From assembly GCA_027366195.1 (NCBI GenBank), contig DAHXKW010000037.1, positions 1 through 5,823 of the forward strand: a stretch of DNA of 5,823 nucleotides, written 5' to 3'. A program made the position numbers and the translations under genes. This document shows, in pieces, positions 5,774 to 5,823 of the stretch (within the stretch, counting starts at the first letter, position 1; each line of letters starts with the position of its first letter). Under the pieces are notes generated by a model that did not search any database, was not told where the DNA came from, and was given only the letters and a program-made list of their open reading frames with translations. This DNA comes from Alphaproteobacteria bacterium. GTDB taxonomy: Bacteria > Pseudomonadota > Alphaproteobacteria > G02398745 > G023898745.

Positions 5774-5823
5774 GCAGTCATTTAATTAAAGGTGTTGTAA
5801 TCACTGAAAAAGCCACCAGAGCC
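5767..5823 (+). CDS. rplW: 50S ribosomal protein L23, N-terminal fragment cut by window end
   Basis: Only 19 codons fit in the window. The ATG at 5767 overlaps the end of rplD (ATGTTAA), and the frame reads into VITEKATRA, matching the L23 family start, in which a VxTEK(A/S) motif follows a short N-terminal strand. Gene order rpsJ-rplC-rplD-rplW is the standard S10 operon order, which supports the call. L23 sits at the tunnel exit and docks trigger factor and SRP. A G-rich stretch (GGAAGGGTGG) precedes the start and may serve as the ribosome-binding site. Confidence 0.88.
   Translation, partial: MLSSHLIKGVVITEKATRA

Noticed and set aside
1..5823. CRISPR array, insertion sequence or tRNA
   Set aside because: I saw no regularly spaced repeats, transposase motifs, terminal inverted repeats or cloverleaf-like sequence on either strand.

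Overview
The window looks like chromosomal DNA from an AT-rich proteobacterium, most likely an alphaproteobacterium. L3 carries the SHGSTG..QDPG..FKGKKMAGH loop and MraY the GQPIRDDGP / GTPTMGG style that I associate with that class. An obligately intracellular lineage such as Holosporales is possible from the base composition, but that is inference. The standard bacterial code applies: the S10 gene ends at a TGA exactly where the S10 family ends.

Layout. Leftward strand, read from right to left: (1) an M50 / site-2-protease-like membrane protein (3903-3244) that keeps the family scaffold but lacks the zinc ligands; (2) mraY (3237-2179), starting 6 bases after the M50 stop codon and in the same reading frame; (3) a 173-base AT-rich gap with a strong sigma70-type promoter inside nested inverted repeats; (4) a long, incomplete FAD-linked oxidase gene (2005 to beyond base 1) built from two tandem oxidase-like halves. 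Rightward strand: the start of the S10 ribosomal protein operon, rpsJ-rplC-rplD-rplW, tightly packed, with rplW cut by the window edge. About 300 bases of non-coding DNA separate the two divergent units.

Working together. The ribosomal genes are a conventional co-translated set; rpsJ is the first gene, with no tuf or fusA directly upstream. mraY makes lipid I of peptidoglycan synthesis and usually sits in the dcw (murein/division) cluster, but here it is coupled to an inactive-looking S2P homologue beside a ribosomal operon. The oxidase has its own promoter and no evident functional link to its neighbours; it looks like an accessory gene.

Most worth a second look: the M50 pseudoprotease coupled to mraY, and the double oxidase whose N-terminal half has lost the flavin-attachment residues while the C-terminal half has both the His and Cys expected for bicovalent FAD.
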